This document shows, one piece after another, positions 34,476-42,870 of a DNA stretch of 64,000 bases. The DNA is taken from the NCBI RefSeq assembly GCF_003591175.1, contig NZ_QYYG01000009.1, forward strand, positions 62,001 to 126,000, read 5' to 3'. The DNA comes from Serratia inhibens (GTDB lineage: Bacteria > Pseudomonadota > Gammaproteobacteria > Enterobacterales > Enterobacteriaceae). The translations under genes and the position numbers were made by a program. Below the pieces are notes generated by a model. It did no database searches and had not been told where the DNA came from. It saw only the letters and a list, made by a program, of their open reading frames with translations. The stretch's first letter is position 1; every line of letters begins with the position of its first letter.

Positions 34476-35866
34476 ACAGATTGTTAATTTTGGCACTGGT
34501 TATGCTGCTGATCGGCGGCTGTGGCCAGCGATCGCCGGATATGGGAGCACCACAACAGATTGCGTTACCGCAACAATGGCGCGTTGACGACGAGGGTGCC
34601 GGCGCGGTGCGTGGAGAGGCGACATGGTGGGATAATTTTAACGATCCCCAACTGTCGGCGCTGATCGGCAGCGTGCTGGCAAGCAATCAGGATCTGGCGC
34701 TGGCCGGGCTGCAATTGCGCATGGCTCTGCTGGATGCCGGGCTGGCGAGCGGCAACCTGACACCGGACGTTACGGCGAGTCTGAGTGGCAGCAACAGCAA
34801 GGCGTTACGTAACGCCGTGCGGCAGGAGAGTTACCGGGGCACCTTGTCCCTGAGTTATGAACTGGATTTATGGGGCAAACTGGCACGGGCCCGCGAACAG
34901 GCTGAATGGTTGGCCAATGCCACTGAGCTGGATCGGCAAAACACGGCGCTGGTGCTGATTGGCACCAGCGCCCGTTTGTATTGGCAGATCGCCAATCTAA
35001 ACCGGCAAAACGGCAATCAACAGGCTGCGTTAACGATCGCCCAAGGCACCTTGCAGCTGGTGAAGGCGCGCCATGCTGCGGGTGACATCGGGCAGTTTGA
35101 GCTGTTGCAGGCCGGGCAAAGGGTACTGGAGCGAGGAAATCAACTGATCGATCTACGTCGGCAGCGGGAGGAGGCGCGCAATTCGCTGGCGCTGCTGTTT
35201 GGCCAATCGCCGTTGATGCGACGTTGGGAGCGCCAGTCGTTGGCAATCGAAAGCGTGGCGATTGTTCAACGTCAGCCGGTGGCGGTGATTGCGCAGCGGC
35301 CTGACGTGCAGGCGGCAGAGCGTCGATTGCGGGCAGCCTTGGCGGGAGCGGAACTGGCCAGGTTGAGTTTCTATCCGGCACTGAGTCTGTCCGCCGTTCT
35401 CGATGCCGGTAGTCAGGTATTCAGGCAATGGTTCAGCGACCCGACGGGGACGGTGGGCGGCACGTTGACGCTGCCGTTTATCGAGTGGCGCAAGATGCGG
35501 CTGGCCAGTGAAAAAGCGTTGCTGCAGGCACAGCAGGCGGAGATCCAGTTTCGTGATGCCGCCTATCGCGCCCTGGCGGATGTGGATAACGCCATGGAGC
35601 AGCGTCTGGATGCACAGCGGCAAATCGGCAATCAGCAAGAGCTGCTGGCGATGAGCCGGCAAGGGGTGCTTTTAGCGCAGCATCAGTATCGGTCTGGTGC
35701 CGTGTCACTACAGACGCTGCTGGATGCTCAGGACGCGCTGCTGTCCGGTGAAAATACGTTGTCGGAGCTGCAGTACCGTTATCTGAACGCCACCATGCAG
35801 CTTTGGCTGGCGTTGGGCGGCGTCGCATCCGGCGATGATAAAGAAAAAGGGGAGAAGCATGGATAA
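34472..35866 (+). CDS. outer-membrane factor lipoprotein (OprM/CusC type)
   Basis: 464-residue TolC-superfamily channel. A lipoprotein signal ends at LLIGGC (Cys17). Two outer-membrane-efflux repeats follow, with the family texts NQDLALAGLQLRMALLDAG, LSYELDLWGKLARAREQAEW and AAERRLRAALAGAELARLSFYPALSLSA. It should form the trimeric exit duct for the MacAB pair. Start overlaps macB by 4 bases (ATGA); end overlaps the ketosynthase gene by 8. Confidence 0.92.
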   Translation: MNRLLILALVMLLIGGCGQRSPDMGAPQQIALPQQWRVDDEGAGAVRGEATWWDNFNDPQLSALIGSVLASNQDLALAGLQLRMALLDAGLASGNLTPDVTASLSGSNSKALRNAVRQESYRGTLSLSYELDLWGKLARAREQAEWLANATELDRQNTALVLIGTSARLYWQIANLNRQNGNQQAALTIAQGTLQLVKARHAAGDIGQFELLQAGQRVLERGNQLIDLRRQREEARNSLALLFGQSPLMRRWERQSLAIESVAIVQRQPVAVIAQRPDVQAAERRLRAALAGAELARLSFYPALSLSAVLDAGSQVFRQWFSDPTGTVGGTLTLPFIEWRKMRLASEKALLQAQQAEIQFRDAAYRALADVDNAMEQRLDAQRQIGNQQELLAMSRQGVLLAQHQYRSGAVSLQTLLDAQDALLSGENTLSELQYRYLNATMQLWLALGGVASGDDKEKGEKHG

Positions 35867-37139
35867 GGAAATATACCCGAAACGGGTGGTGGTCACCGGT
35901 TATGGTGCAGTGACTGCCCTGGGCATGAATGCGCAGCAAAACTGGCAGGCCATCATGGAATATCGTCTGGCGTATCGCTATCAGGATAAATCGGCGGCGG
36001 GAATACGCTCGCGTTTTTTTGCCTTGATGGACCAGGAACCGCCTCTGGATGGGATCTCGCCGTCCACTCGCCGACGGTTGCCGCGATTTGCCCGGTTGGC
36101 GTTGGCTGCGGCGACGGAGGCGGTCGAAATGGCGTTTTCCTCGTCCTCGGTTGGGCCGGCTCATTTTTACCCTTCGCTGGACTGCGGCGTTATTATCGGC
36201 AGCGGATGGGGTGGGCAGGATGAAATATTACTTAATAATGCGGATTATTTGCGTTCCGGATTGGGGCAACTGTTCGGTGCTTTCCACTCGATGCCCAACA
36301 TTGCGACGGCGATTTGCAGCCAACGTTGGCTTTTGAGGGGATACCAGAATTCACCTGCAGCGGCCTGCGCTACCGGCAGTATCGCCATTGGAGACGCGTT
36401 TGAAGTTATCCGCAGCGGCCGGGCCTCAGTGATGTTGGCCGGCGCAGCGGAATCGCTGAGCGGTAATGGCACCCTCTGGAATATCGATGTGTTGCGCGTG
36501 TTGGCCCAGGAACAGCATGACATCACCAAAGCCAGCTGTCCGTTCAGCCGTGATCGCAATGGCTTTGTATTGGCGGAGGGGGCGGCGGTGCTGTGCCTGG
36601 AAGAGCGTGATGCCGCTCTGGCGCGCGGTGCGGCGATATTGGGAGAAATCAAAGGCTACGGTAATTGCTCGGATGCCTTCGATCTTACCGTACCGGCGGA
36701 AGATAAACAGGCGAGGGTGAAAAGCATATGCCAGGCACTGGATCAGGCGGGCCTGCGCAATCACGAGGTCGATTATATCAACGCGCATGGCACCTCAACG
36801 CTGCTCAATGATCTGAACGAAACGGAAGCGATTAAACTGGCTTTGGGGCAGGATGCCTACCATACCCCGCTTTCGAGCACCAAATCTTATACCGGCCATC
36901 TGATTGCCGCCTCCGGCAGCTTTGAGTCCATTATCTGCCTGCTGGCACTGCAGCAGCAGATAATGCCAGCTACCTGCCATTTGAATGAGGCCGATCCGGC
37001 CTGCGATCTCGACTATATCCGTGAAGGACACCGCCACGGGCGTTTGAGGAATGTCATGAACCTCAGCTTCGGTTTTGGCGGGGCGAATGCGGTACTGGTA
37101 TTCGGCAAGCACGATCACGATATTGAGGACAAGGAGTGA
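35859..37139 (+). CDS. FabF-type 3-oxoacyl-ACP synthase
   Basis: 426-residue ketosynthase with all catalytic residues: Cys170 (AAACATGS), His310 (NAHGTST), Lys342 (SSTKSYTGH) and His347. It condenses malonyl-ACP with an acyl primer. Its N-terminus (KRVVVTGYGAVTALG) and glycine-rich end (SFGFGGANAVLVF) are standard. It is not the housekeeping fabF, which would sit in the fab cluster; here it is paired with its own ACP in a peptide-export operon. No ketoreductase or dehydratase is present, so it must borrow them or make a simple beta-ketoacyl chain. AAGGGGAG precedes ATG 35859. Confidence 0.88.
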   Translation: MDKEIYPKRVVVTGYGAVTALGMNAQQNWQAIMEYRLAYRYQDKSAAGIRSRFFALMDQEPPLDGISPSTRRRLPRFARLALAAATEAVEMAFSSSSVGPAHFYPSLDCGVIIGSGWGGQDEILLNNADYLRSGLGQLFGAFHSMPNIATAICSQRWLLRGYQNSPAAACATGSIAIGDAFEVIRSGRASVMLAGAAESLSGNGTLWNIDVLRVLAQEQHDITKASCPFSRDRNGFVLAEGAAVLCLEERDAALARGAAILGEIKGYGNCSDAFDLTVPAEDKQARVKSICQALDQAGLRNHEVDYINAHGTSTLLNDLNETEAIKLALGQDAYHTPLSSTKSYTGHLIAASGSFESIICLLALQQQIMPATCHLNEADPACDLDYIREGHRHGRLRNVMNLSFGFGGANAVLVFGKHDHDIEDKE

Positions 37140-37141
37140 TG

Positions 37142-37384
37142 ATGGAAAAGTATCAAATCCTGTATGAAAGAATTTGCGCGATGCTGTATGAGGCCAGGGA
37201 GTTGAGGCTAACCTCTCTGTCAGCGGATGTGCCGCTCCAGCAGTTGGGCCTGGACAGTCTGGATTATGTGGAACTGATGCTCTTGGCGAAGCGAGAATTC
37301 GGTATTTCACTAAGCGCAGAAATGTTTCTCGAGCAGCCGGATATGACATTAGGTGAGCTGTGCCGTTATATGTCCATGCAATAG
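37142..37384 (+). CDS. acyl carrier protein
   Basis: 80-residue ACP. The phosphopantetheine site is Ser39 in LGLDSLDYVEL. Four-helix pattern and acidic surface fit. ATG 37142 is chosen because AAGGAG ends 5 bases before it; ATG 37139 overlaps the ketosynthase stop. Last gene of the peptide cluster. Likely partner of the ketosynthase and of the LpxL-like acyltransferase. Confidence 0.88.
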   Translation: MEKYQILYERICAMLYEARELRLTSLSADVPLQQLGLDSLDYVELMLLAKREFGISLSAEMFLEQPDMTLGELCRYMSMQ

Positions 37385-37893
37385 GCTATTGATATCAGGC
37401 TCTGGTGCATTATCTCAGGGCCTGATTGAATACCCTATGCGACGACTCGATTCAATTTTTTTTACTGTCTTATTGAGGTGAATATAAAAATAAAGGTTGA
37501 TTGAAGCCGGGTTTTAATAATTGTGTGGTGATATTATTTTGATGGGTTTGTTATTTTGTGATGATTTTTGTTTTTTATTTAAATAATAATCATTCTATGC
37601 TATTGAAAATTATTAAATATATTTTTGATGTTTTTTTCGATGTGGTTAGTCATTTATATACGTTGAAAACGTTGTTTTTCCGCTATTTATCCTTTTGGTT
37701 ATCGTCTCGGTTTCATTGTGATAATGCTTCGTCGGTCAGTCTGGAACAGGGCTGTTCACAACAATTAAATCCGTTATACTCCGCGCAGGATGCAGGAACC
37801 TATCCGTAAACCGGAGTGCGCTCCGGGTGTCCATTGTGGTGATGTAAAAGGAAAATGACAGCCACATTTTTCTGTTCAAGTTATAGAGGTAGC
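37385..37893. other. AT-rich gap between peptide cluster and fimbrial locus
   Basis: 509 bases, very AT-rich to about 37730. A TATACT box at about 37778 and a perfect hairpin CCGGAG-TGCG-CTCCGG (37811-37826) lie upstream of the recombinase gene and may belong to its promoter and leader. No credible gene. Confidence 0.5.
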
Positions 37894-38442
37894 ATGTCCA
37901 ATCGTAAACATCTGACGCCTTCCGAAGTGGAAAGAATGCTTGAGGTTACGCTGAAAGGGAAGAATCCAGAACGAGATTATTGTTTGATTTATATGTGTTT
38001 TATTCATGGTTGTCGCGCGAGCGAAATTGGTGGTTGGCGTTTGTCGGATATTGATCTGGAGGGGGGGAATATTTATGTTCACCGCTTGAAAAACGGTTTT
38101 TCCACCGTTCACCCATTATATTTGCGTGAAAGACAATGCCTGCGGCGCTGGCTGGAAAAGCGCAAAGAACACCGTGGGGCTGAGGGGGAATGGTTATTTC
38201 TTTCAAATAGAGGTGGTCGCCTGTCACGGCAACGTATTTATTGGCTGATTCGTAATTACAGCAAGGCAGCCAGGCTGGAGGTAAATGCTCATCCGCATAT
38301 GCTGCGCCACGGGTGCGGTTTTGCACTGGCGGACAGGGGAATCGATACCCGCTTGATTCAGGATTATCTGGGGCACAAAAACATTCAGAACACCGTTATA
38401 TATACGGCCAGTAACGCTCAGAGGTTTAAGGAGATTTGGTAA
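37894..38442 (+). CDS. FimB/FimE-type tyrosine recombinase (left)
   Basis: 182-residue small tyrosine recombinase consisting almost only of the catalytic domain. Active residues: Arg in HGCRASEIGG, Lys in RLKNGFS, His and Arg in HPHMLRHGCG, His in YLGHKNIQ and Tyr in NTVIYT. This family flips the fimS promoter segment in E. coli. AGAGG precedes ATG 37894. Its 3' end is 33 bases from the left inverted repeat of the switch, the same place as fimE in E. coli, so readthrough from the switch could affect its mRNA. Confidence 0.92.
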   Translation: MSNRKHLTPSEVERMLEVTLKGKNPERDYCLIYMCFIHGCRASEIGGWRLSDIDLEGGNIYVHRLKNGFSTVHPLYLRERQCLRRWLEKRKEHRGAEGEWLFLSNRGGRLSRQRIYWLIRNYSKAARLEVNAHPHMLRHGCGFALADRGIDTRLIQDYLGHKNIQNTVIYTASNAQRFKEIW

Positions 38443-38475
38443 GTAGCGCTTAGATTTATATGACTAAGGAGTCAC

Positions 38476-38777
38476 TTTGAACTAAACTGAAACATACTGT
38501 AAAGATGAGTAAATACAAAGTCAATACTCGCATCGGTGCTTTCTTAATATATTTTTATTTTTCTTTTAAATCAATGTAATGGAAAGAATACGCTCATATT
38601 TATCACGCTGCCCTCCTAAGGGTCACCTCATCCATTTTTAAGCCCGCAAAAGAACCCTTGCCGAAAGATTGGTCTTTAAATCTTTAATAAATCTAAATGC
38701 TCACCCTCCAAAGAATTAAATACTAAAAATAAATAAAAAATAAGTTTAAAAAACCAAAGGAGTCACTTTAGTTCAAA
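38476..38777. promoter_or_regulatory. fimS-like invertible promoter element (OFF orientation)
   Basis: An 11-base inverted repeat, TTTGAACTAAA (38476-38486) and TTTAGTTCAAA (38767-38777), bounds a 302-base AT-rich segment directly between a FimE-like gene and the major pilin gene. The bases AAGGAGTCAC precede both repeats in the same direction, as expected for recombinase half-sites (outer-left and inner-right). E. coli fimS is 314 bp with 9-base repeats. Inversion has not been observed; the call rests on geometry, neighbours and the internal promoter. Confidence 0.85.
38496..38524 (-). promoter_or_regulatory. promoter inside the invertible element
   Basis: On the minus strand: -35 TTGACT (38524-38519), 17-base spacer, -10 TACAGT (38501-38496). 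It lies next to the left repeat and points left, away from the pilin gene. Inversion would place it beside the right repeat pointing at the pilin gene. Confidence 0.75.
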
Positions 38778-38925
38778 ATGAATCGTTTGGATGAATAGAC
38801 TCACGACAATTAATAGTTTCTATCGAGGAGTACATCTTGACTGCTGAGCTAAATAAAAGGAGTGACATAGGGTTATGTCGGAAATAAATCAATGCATATT
38901 TTGCATACCTTTTAAGGAAAGTAGG

Positions 38926-39447
38926 ATGAAAAAGAATTTACTGGCCGTAGCCGTTTTGACCGCATCTGCATTTACCGCATCTGTATTCGCCGCCGATGGC
39001 ACCGTGAATTTCAAAGGCTCGATTACCGATAAATCTTGCACCGTCGATACGGCTTCTCAAAACCAGGACGTTATTCTGGGCGCGATCTCTAAAACTGCGT
39101 TTGCCACAGGTGCCGGCAGCTCTGCGGGCGGCAAGGAGTTCAGTCTGGTATTGAAGGATTGTCCGAACACCGTGACCAAGGCTACGGTGCGTTTTGACGG
39201 GACCCGGGTTCCTGGCCCGGTTGGCCTGCTGGCGCTGACCGATGTCGCCGATAAGGCGAATGGCGTAGGGGTTCAATTGCTGGATGACAGCAATAATGCG
39301 ATTAACCTGGGCAATGATTCCCGTGAATACGCTCTGGTTTCAACCGGCGCTAACACTCTGAAATTCTTTGCCCGTTACTATGCCTTCGGCACCGTCTCCG
39401 TCGGTAAAGCTGATGCCACTACCAACTTTACGATCGTCTATCCATAA
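38926..39447 (+). CDS. major fimbrial subunit (FimA type)
   Basis: 173-residue type 1 pilin-like protein. A signal peptide of about 22 residues ends at VFA-AD. The mature protein has the conserved cysteine pair (KSCTVDT and LKDCPNT) that closes the pilin disulfide and an alternating hydrophobic C-terminal strand (TTNFTIVYP) with the penultimate Tyr that the chaperone completes. ATG 38926 has AAGGAAAGTAGG upstream; an earlier in-frame ATG at 38875 would spoil the signal peptide. First structural gene after the switch. Confidence 0.92.
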   Translation: MKKNLLAVAVLTASAFTASVFAADGTVNFKGSITDKSCTVDTASQNQDVILGAISKTAFATGAGSSAGGKEFSLVLKDCPNTVTKATVRFDGTRVPGPVGLLALTDVADKANGVGVQLLDDSNNAINLGNDSREYALVSTGANTLKFFARYYAFGTVSVGKADATTNFTIVYP

Positions 39448-39455
39448 GCTAGCGC

Positions 39456-39473
39456 AGCCGACATTTGGCGGCT
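39456..39473 (+). terminator. small hairpin after the major pilin gene
   Basis: AGCCG (39456-39460) and CGGCT (39469-39473), loop of 8. A weak stem of the kind that lets the pilin mRNA outnumber the assembly genes. Confidence 0.35.
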
Positions 39474-39538
39474 AAAGACATGGGCCGGAGGAAGTGTTCT
39501 CTGGCTCTTTATTCATGGACGAGCGGAGAAAAAAGAGA

Positions 39539-40216
39539 ATGAGAGCAGGTTATTTCGCGCTGATTGTAGCCTTGTTGGCGATATTTTTGGCGCCCGCGCA
39601 AGCGGGAGTGATCGTGGGGGGGACTCGCCTGATTTATGACGGCGCCAAAAAAGAGTCCGCTCTGAATATCAATAATCCGGACGCGGTACCTTATCTGATC
39701 CAGTCCTGGGTCGACGCGCAGGATGGCGATAGCACCAAAGCCCCTTTTATCATTACGCCGCCCTTGTTCCGGCTGGATGGCGGGCAAAATAACTTGCTGC
39801 GCGTAGTGCGGGCGGGGGGTAATTTACCCTCGGACAAAGAGTCTCTGTATTGGCTGAATGTGAAAGCCATCCCATCGGTAGAGAAAAAAGACAACACGCT
39901 GCAAATTGCGATCAAGACCCGTATCAAGCTGATTTATCGTCCGCAGGGGTTATCCGGCAATCTGGAAGAGGCTGCCGGGAAACTGACATGGGGGCGCAGC
40001 GACAATCGTTTGCAGGTCAATAATCCTTCCCCTTATTACCTCACTTTTTTCAATTTGAAGCTCAATGGTCATGAGATCCCCGGCAGCACAATGGTAGCCC
40101 CTCAGGCCACCGCCAGTTTTCCATTGCCGGCCACCAGCGGTAGCGGCGGTAACCTGAGCTGGCAAATCATCAATGACTACGGCGGTACCGGGACTACGTT
40201 CACCAACAGGTTATAG
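39539..40216 (+). CDS. periplasmic fimbrial chaperone
   Basis: 225-residue PapD/FimC-type chaperone with a signal peptide ending at AQA-GV. Two Ig-like domains are seen: strand A1 VIVGGTRLIYDGAKKESALNI, G1 region around NTLQIAIKTRIKLIYRP with the conserved Arg/Lys, and domain 2 ending in WQIINDYGG. It caps pilins by donor-strand complementation and delivers them to the usher. ATG 39539 has GGAG 9 bases upstream. Confidence 0.9.
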   Translation: MRAGYFALIVALLAIFLAPAQAGVIVGGTRLIYDGAKKESALNINNPDAVPYLIQSWVDAQDGDSTKAPFIITPPLFRLDGGQNNLLRVVRAGGNLPSDKESLYWLNVKAIPSVEKKDNTLQIAIKTRIKLIYRPQGLSGNLEEAAGKLTWGRSDNRLQVNNPSPYYLTFFNLKLNGHEIPGSTMVAPQATASFPLPATSGSGGNLSWQIINDYGGTGTTFTNRL

Positions 40217-40322
40217 CCGTTTCTTTTATCGAGTTTTTAGCCCCGTACAGACGACGGGACACAGGGATAGAGTTCGCCAGAGTTCAGGACGGGCGAAATG
40301 ATCGGGACAGGGAGTTAAAAAG

Positions 40323-42860
40323 ATGAATAACCCGAGTTGTATTGGTCCGCGAAAACCGAAGCCGGTCTTGGCGTACCTGATATCTTGCCAAATGCTGCTG
40401 TTGCTGAATTCTTCCAGCGTGGCTTATGCGAGCCGTTATTTTAACCCGGCACTATTGGAAATAGACAACCCGGCGCTGCGTGGTGCGGATCTTTCTGTCT
40501 TTGAAGAAAACAGCAGCCAGGCACCGGGTAACTATCGGGTCGATCTTTATCTTAACGGTCAGCAGATAGATACCCGGGATATCGAGTTTCGTCTCCTGCG
40601 TGATGCGGCAGGCAAGCAAAGGCTACAGCCTTGTCTGAGCGCCGCGAAGCTGACGGAACTGGGCGTAAAGGCAAGCTCATTTCCCGCTATCGACAGCTCG
40701 GAAAGTTGCGTCAATCTGGCGCAGACGATCCCTCAGTCCTCCACCACTTTTCAGTTCAACCAATTGCGACTTAATCTGAGCATTCCCCAAGCCGCGCTGA
40801 ATATGAACGCGCGCGACTATGTGCCACCTGAACTGTGGGATGCCGGCATACCGGCGCTGCTGGTCAATTACAACTTCACCGGCGCCAATAGTCGGGAGCG
40901 TGAAAGCCTGGGGCAAAACAATAACAACTATTACCTCAACCTACGCTCAGGTATCAACTGGGGCGCATGGCGCCTGCGTAACTATTCGGTGTGGAACCAA
41001 TACAGCGGCGGAATTTCCTCATGGCGTTCGATTAATACCTACCTGCAGCGTGACATCGTTGCGTTGCAGAGCCGTTTGACGTTGGGTGACAGCACCACGG
41101 CCAGCGACGTGTTCGACAGCGTGCAGTTCCGCGGTGGGCAATTGGCCTCGGAGGATGAAATTCTGCCGGACAGCATGAAAGGTTATTCACCGGTGGTGCG
41201 TGGGATAGCGCGCAGCAACGCTCAAATCGTGATCCGCCAGAACGGGTATGTCATTTACCAAAGTTATGTGCCGCCAGGGGCGTTTGAAATTACCGATCTT
41301 TATCCTACCGGCGGTAGCGGCGATCTGAATGTGAGCGTTCGCGAAGCCGACGGCCAGGAACAAAATTTTGTAGTGCCTTACGCAGTGGTGCCGGTATTGC
41401 AACGTGAGGGGCGTTTTAAGTACAGCCTGACCAGCGGAAAGTACCGTTCCTACAGCGGCGGTGTCGATGAACATCCCTTTAGCCAGGCCACGGGTATTTA
41501 TGGTCTTCCTTGGGGCGCGACGATCTATGGCGGGATGCAAGCCGCCAGCAAGTATCAGGGGCTGTCGCTGGGGTGGGGGCAAAATCTGGGGGCGCTTGGG
41601 GCCATGTCCACCGACATCACGCAGGCCTGGACCAAGCAGGAAGCTCAACCCAAAGATCAGGGGCAATCATGGCGGCTGCGCTACGGTAAAAACTTTATCG
41701 AGTCCGGCACTAACTTCAGCCTGGCCAGCTACCGTTATTCCACGCGCGGTTTTTATACCCTGCAAGAAGCGCTTGAGAGCTATGGCGGCAGGGCACTCTA
41801 TAACGATCACAAGAAAAGCCGTGCCGAACTGATGCTGAGTCAAAGCCTGTGGGAGAGGGGCGGATCGTTATCGCTCAGTGTGTTCAACGAAGACTACTGG
41901 AACGACAATCGCCGCTCCCAGTCGGCAAGCGTCAGCTACAACAACAATTGGGAAAGCGTGAGTTACGGCTTGAATTATACCTTCAGCCAGAACGGGTATG
42001 ACAGCAACGGTAATCGGACCTATGTCCGTGACCATATTGTGGCCTTCAACGTCAGCGTGCCATTGAGCAAGTGGCTACCGGGAAGTTATGCAACCTATAA
42101 CATGAACAGCAGCCGCAATGGTGCCACCAGCAACAATCTCGGCTTGAGCGGCAGCGCGCTGGCGGGCAATAACCTGAACTACAGCCTGAGCCAGGGTTAC
42201 ACCGGCCGAGGTGTGGGGGCCAACGGCAATATTCAGGCCGATTACAAGGGCTCTCTGGCGGAACTGAATTTGGGCTATGGCTATGACCGCCACCGCCGGC
42301 AGGTGAACTATGGCATTCAGGGCGGCGTGCTGGTGCATCAAAACGGCATCACGCTGTCCCAGCCGCTGGGCGATACGGTCGCGCTGGTACAGGCACCAGG
42401 CGCAGCGGGCGTCAACGTGCTGAACCAGACCGGGGTGAGCACCGACTGGCGCGGTTATGCGGTAGTGCCTTATCTGACACCTTATCGCCGCAATATCGTT
42501 GGATTGGACGGAGACTCGTTTGCCGATGACGTCGATATGACGCTCAGCAGCCAGACGGTGATCCCGACCCGTGGCGCGGTGGTGCGCGCCAGCTTCAACC
42601 CTGACGTCGGCCAGCGGGTACTGATGACGCTGCTGACGCGCAGTGGTAACCCGGTGCCTTTCGGCGCTACGGTCGGGGCTTCCAACAACGCGGGTATCGT
42701 CGGCGACGGCGGACAGGTTTATCTGGCAGGTATGCCCGAAAGCGGCCAGTTGCAGGTTAAGTGGGGACATGACGCAACCCAGCAGTGTCAGGTCAGCTAT
42801 CAATTGGCTAATCAACCCGAGAGCGGTGGGATTCGCCTGGTCAACGGGCAGTGTTTATAA
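40323..42860 (+). CDS. fimbrial usher
   Basis: 845-residue outer-membrane usher (FimD/PapC family). Signal segment to about residue 35, N-terminal domain starting at RYFNPALLEIDNPALRGADLSVF, 24-strand barrel with plug (SYVPPGAFEITDLYPTGGSGDLNVSVREADG) and C-terminal domains (PVPFGATVGASNNAGIVGDGGQVYL). The paired cysteines CQVSYQL and NGQC at the end are typical. It forms the secretion pore and assembles subunits. Same strand as the chaperone. Confidence 0.95.
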   Translation: MNNPSCIGPRKPKPVLAYLISCQMLLLLNSSSVAYASRYFNPALLEIDNPALRGADLSVFEENSSQAPGNYRVDLYLNGQQIDTRDIEFRLLRDAAGKQRLQPCLSAAKLTELGVKASSFPAIDSSESCVNLAQTIPQSSTTFQFNQLRLNLSIPQAALNMNARDYVPPELWDAGIPALLVNYNFTGANSRERESLGQNNNNYYLNLRSGINWGAWRLRNYSVWNQYSGGISSWRSINTYLQRDIVALQSRLTLGDSTTASDVFDSVQFRGGQLASEDEILPDSMKGYSPVVRGIARSNAQIVIRQNGYVIYQSYVPPGAFEITDLYPTGGSGDLNVSVREADGQEQNFVVPYAVVPVLQREGRFKYSLTSGKYRSYSGGVDEHPFSQATGIYGLPWGATIYGGMQAASKYQGLSLGWGQNLGALGAMSTDITQAWTKQEAQPKDQGQSWRLRYGKNFIESGTNFSLASYRYSTRGFYTLQEALESYGGRALYNDHKKSRAELMLSQSLWERGGSLSLSVFNEDYWNDNRRSQSASVSYNNNWESVSYGLNYTFSQNGYDSNGNRTYVRDHIVAFNVSVPLSKWLPGSYATYNMNSSRNGATSNNLGLSGSALAGNNLNYSLSQGYTGRGVGANGNIQADYKGSLAELNLGYGYDRHRRQVNYGIQGGVLVHQNGITLSQPLGDTVALVQAPGAAGVNVLNQTGVSTDWRGYAVVPYLTPYRRNIVGLDGDSFADDVDMTLSSQTVIPTRGAVVRASFNPDVGQRVLMTLLTRSGNPVPFGATVGASNNAGIVGDGGQVYLAGMPESGQLQVKWGHDATQQCQVSYQLANQPESGGIRLVNGQCL

Positions 42861-42870
42861 GGTGCGCTTG

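Noticed and set aside
37558-37809. 83-residue frame before the left recombinase
   Set aside because: Low-complexity Phe/Leu/Ile frame in AT-rich DNA with no ribosome site.
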